6,763 nucleotides of DNA, taken from positions 1-6,763 of the forward strand of contig JANNEN010000086.1 of NCBI GenBank assembly GCA_031378715.1, written 5' to 3'. The position numbers were made by a program, and so were the translations under genes. Under the pieces are notes generated by a model, which saw only the letters and a program-made list of their open reading frames with translations, was not told where the DNA came from and searched no databases. The stretch comes from Emticicia sp031378715. GTDB taxonomy: Bacteria; Bacteroidota; Bacteroidia; Cytophagales; Spirosomataceae. Below, piece after piece: positions 5,301-6,763 of this stretch (position 1 is the stretch's first letter; the number at the start of each line of letters is the position of its first letter).

Positions 5301-6763
5301 TCGATGGTTTCTTTGCCACGCTCCGAAATTGAAATATTTTTGAATAGCGGTACGTTCCAAGTACCATCAACGTTCGCTCCGTTAGCGGTCAAATCATACT
5401 TACGAATCGTATTTGGCTCGACAACCAAATATTTAGCTTCAATAAATTTGTTGGCGGAACGCCAAGCTTGCCCTACGCCAAAAGTTTTTTTCGGACGGTT
5501 TAAAGGCGAATTATCGTACTCTGAAACATTCGAGAAAGGGGCAGTATCACCATGCACAACAGTAGGAAGTGGGGCGGTAGCCCCACTTCCTGGGTTTGAA
5601 AATGGAATGTACGATTTTTCGATACGCCCCAAGTTTTCATACACTTTGGCATCGGTAACAATATCATTTTGAGCATCAAAACCAGCCAAATAATTGACGG
5701 TTTGGAGAGGTCTGCCCAAACCATCGGAGTAGCTTACTAAAGTTTGTTTATTATTATAACCAGCTAATAATGAGGTGTTTGCGATGCGTGGAATGAACTC
5801 TTTTATGAAATTATTATTGGCAGAAAAATTATATTCATACTCGTTTAGGATATGTCCGTTATGGTCTTTTGCTCTCTTAAATCTGCCAAAACTATCATAT
5901 TCAAAATAAGATTTTAAGCCATTTGGGGCAGTCATTTCATTGATGCCAAGTAGCGGAATATCATAAGAAAAGTTCGTAGTAAAGGCATTTGCTCCACCCG
6001 AATTTTTGGTTTCGGAAGTCGGGTAGGAGTGAATAATTGCATCGAAAACGCTATTACTATAAGTAAAAGCAGTTGGCGAACCGCCGACAATTTTATAACT
6101 CAAAAGATTACCATACGTATCATAACTATCTAACTGTAAGCGTTTTACGTAGCGATTGTCTTTTGATAAAATACCATTATCCAAAGAAGATTGAAGATAA
6201 TTTGATTCAAAAATAACACTTGAATTTTCAAACAAAAAAATCTCTTTTGGGTAAACATACTGATAAGCACCATAGGCACTTGCAAGAAAATCAGTCACTC
6301 GTCCGCCCAAAAACCTATTCTCAGTTTCGGAGGGTAATTTTACGAGGCTCGTTTGCTCAATCGGCGTATTTATTTGGTTGTTTGCTCGCATCCAATAAAA
6401 CGGACTTCCAAAATTAGAATTATTGACATCAAAATCAGTTACATAACGGTATTTTTGAATATTTATTTTTCCATCAGATTTGAAACTACGCATCTGTTTT
6501 GGTTGAAAAAAAGCATTGTCGTAGTCGGTTTCGGACTTTTTATAAACAAATTTTGTGTCGTCTGTGTCGTCATACGTATATTCTTCGGTACGAATTTGCT
6601 TTGAAATCCCCCAAGCGGCTTGATAATTTTTGTAAATATACTCACCTTCGCCCAAAAAACATTCGCAATCTTGCTCATTTACTCCGCCTAAACCCGAAAA
6701 ATCAACGAGTTGGTAGAGTGCCAAATTTATCGGTGGCGTGTTGATTTCTTTGATATTGGCAAA
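2309..6763 (-). CDS. RHS/YD-repeat polymorphic toxin, C-terminal part with membrane-active-looking tip (5' end outside window)
   Basis: The frame is open to the right edge, reading FANIKEINTPPINL before a TTG at 6724, so the gene starts outside the window. Numbering from 6724 there are 1471 residues. At about 320-380 is a segment like DUF6443 (SYSDGLGRPLQTVNY, then GRIEKSYIPF). From about 490 to 1110 there are scattered YD repeats (YDEFDRVKYV, YDKRGRTTES, YDEVGRFTQK, YDDANRLLSA), which in RHS proteins build a cocoon around the toxin. At 1112-1225 is the RHS core: DYKDHLGNTRLTF, YEFQGKESEKTFGLNRINLG, IGRFDRVDPLTDE and VNYIDLFGL. Residues 1226-1471 are the variable tip, with a CPTC pair, NTWGKVIGR, and a glycine-rich hydrophobic end (GGGWAGAWAAS, GPYGWVAHGIL, GAGIGGFYGG). 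That end suggests a pore-forming or membrane-disrupting effector, not an enzyme. Export route cannot be judged because the N terminus is missing. The DUF1493-like gene follows by one base. Confidence 0.92.
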   Translation of the reverse strand, partial: FANIKEINTPPINLALYQLVDFSGLGGVNEQDCECFLGEGEYIYKNYQAAWGISKQIRTEEYTYDDTDDTKFVYKKSETDYDNAFFQPKQMRSFKSDGKINIQKYRYVTDFDVNNSNFGSPFYWMRANNQINTPIEQTSLVKLPSETENRFLGGRVTDFLASAYGAYQYVYPKEIFLFENSSVIFESNYLQSSLDNGILSKDNRYVKRLQLDSYDTYGNLLSYKIVGGSPTAFTYSNSVFDAIIHSYPTSETKNSGGANAFTTNFSYDIPLLGINEMTAPNGLKSYFEYDSFGRFKRAKDHNGHILNEYEYNFSANNNFIKEFIPRIANTSLLAGYNNKQTLVSYSDGLGRPLQTVNYLAGFDAQNDIVTDAKVYENLGRIEKSYIPFSNPGSGATAPLPTVVHGDTAPFSNVSEYDNSPLNRPKKTFGVGQAWRSANKFIEAKYLVVEPNTIRKYDLTANGANVDGTWNVPLFKNISISERGKETIEYKDNDGKLIQKDVQEGANSYMRTHYIYDEFDRVKYVIQPKSFENATNFVENDAYFKGGIFSYKYDKRGRTTESHVPSGGWSYNVFDVLDRLVYAQSSLQQENQRWTFKKYDVFNRPIMTGEIAEIRSRTALQTEIDNLPSLTYEERNTSLPLYYSLNKGYPITAANDVYQTFYYDTYGFFDDGYLLNLTNTTGLLTGTRTKNQSTSDWNANSIYYDEKLNIIENRKAYSTKSTLTYAAIIGYNSYNFAGQLQLQRISFQNNATTKATKKEYTFDHVGLKLSFNYAIGDNLLTPLFPMASYAYDEVGRFTQKKIRPDRTYQNIKEYIYRPQDGIPTSTTNDLAQKAVIISPNFFWNPATNGGTYTAQASNLSNGTGLQTIDYAYHIRGGLLGINLDVSKSLTPNATENDLFSYKLDYETGTPAAANFYDGNIGKQSWKTSKDNTLRSYTFDYDDANRLLSASYAGINGEDFSMPNFSYDKNGNILNLQRSGQTAPPLGAGGAAFGAIDNLTYTYTGNTLNSVTDAISGNHETDFVPRGNGNYTYYTDGSSKSDANEQITNIVYDTFLKQPIEVQLSDGRKINHYYDGSGTLLKTVYSTGEIWEFYEEFILKNGQIYQVTNDEGRSIPDGAGGWIQEYDYKDHLGNTRLTFRDSLAAPVNGIYPPAVVLSQTAFDPLGVVLRGVGQINNYQNRYEFQGKESEKTFGLNRINLGARTINSTIGRFDRVDPLTDEQESWSPYHFNYGDPVNYIDLFGLSPTEVNGSGNIAICPTCPGGADYDQYRNSKSLFTYDKSTGFVLNGDGQGVTVYGKRTSYDYNGMIYGTGQTLNYLGDNNISTRVKLDAANSTTGTSIASQYFRQTEWGQKKIPSMVFNKLPIRVGLPFKGMNAPLRANTWGKVIGRTPPILGRGLVGVSAGISIYNIATAENTVEALAVEGGGWAGAWAASTATGAALTASGIDFAGPYGWVAHGILTVGAGIGGFYGGQVAGQTVYDKTQK
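3121..3389 (-). repeat. RHS core direct repeat, main-gene copy
   Basis: This 269-base stretch encodes the core from YKDHLGNTR to DRVD and matches 1606-1889 at about 90% by eye. It marks where the conserved body of the toxin ends and the exchangeable tip begins. At its right end the main gene continues into EYDYKDH, whereas the orphan copy is interrupted by the hairpin repeat. Confidence 0.88.
3796..3835 (-). repeat. GC-rich palindromic stretch inside the RHS coding sequence
   Basis: A strongly C/G-rich run includes ccccc-aga-ggggg (3808-3820) and is unlike the surrounding AT-rich coding DNA. It encodes SGQTAPPLGAGGAA within LQRSG...FGAIDNLTY. Removing it would leave an ordinary YD-repeat linker. 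The coding strand (AGCGGACAAACGGCTCCCCC) resembles the insertion at 1766-1780. It is probably a short dispersed palindromic repeat tolerated in frame. Confidence 0.55.
5564..5591 (-). repeat. Perfect 11-bp palindrome inside the RHS coding sequence
   Basis: aggaagtgggg (5564-5574) and ccccacttcct (5581-5591) form a perfect 11-bp stem with a six-base loop (cggtag). It encodes PGSGATAPLP in the linker after the DUF6443-like segment (SYIPFSN...TVVHGD). The stem is far longer than expected by chance in coding DNA, and the peptide it encodes is low in complexity, as in the other two insertions. Confidence 0.7.

Noticed and set aside
4904..5332. Plus-strand 142-codon open frame
   Set aside because: It is fully antisense to the YD-repeat region of the RHS gene and looks like a shadow frame.
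5500..5724. Minus-strand 74-codon frame overlapping the RHS gene
   Set aside because: It is an out-of-frame reading of the same strand as the long RHS frame, with no recognisable features.

Overview
The window looks like a polymorphic-toxin (RHS) locus from a Bacteroidota chromosome, probably Cytophagales-like. The evidence is AT-rich intergenic DNA, genes without clear Shine-Dalgarno sites, and a very large RHS protein with the Bacteroidota-type core (DHLGNTR, FQGKE, INLGAR.....IGRFDRVDPL). Assignment below phylum is a guess. All supported genes lie on the minus strand, so transcription runs from the right edge to the left.

In transcription order: (1) 6763-2309 is the C-terminal part of a giant RHS/YD-repeat protein whose N terminus lies beyond the right edge. 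It ends in an RHS core and a roughly 245-residue variable tip with a glycine-rich hydrophobic C terminus, probably membrane-active. (2) 2307-1996 is a small acidic protein resembling DUF1493 (acyl-carrier-like), one base after the toxin stop and probably its immunity protein. (3) 1980-1889 is a hairpin-forming repeat with a 25-bp tandem duplication. (4) 1888-917 is an orphan RHS tip: it restarts inside the RHS core at the DHLGNTR motif, is about 90% identical in DNA to the main core for about 280 bp, then carries an unrelated tip. (5) 920-495 overlaps the orphan by ATGA and encodes a two-TM membrane protein, the likely cognate immunity protein. (6) 494-266 is intergenic, with competing inverted repeats and a 34-codon remnant of unknown origin. 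(7) 265-199 is a second copy of the hairpin repeat. (8) 201-1 is the start of a third, divergent RHS core running off the left edge.

Read as a system, this is one expressed RHS toxin followed by a serial array of promoterless-looking tip/immunity cassettes. Each cassette begins at the same codon of the RHS core and is preceded by the same short hairpin repeat. The core direct repeat would allow in-frame replacement of the active tip and its immunity gene by homologous recombination. The shared hairpin repeat joined to two diverged cores suggests a more specific cassette boundary, which is the most interesting point here. Short palindromic sequences that look inserted in frame are also present at three places in the RHS coding sequence.
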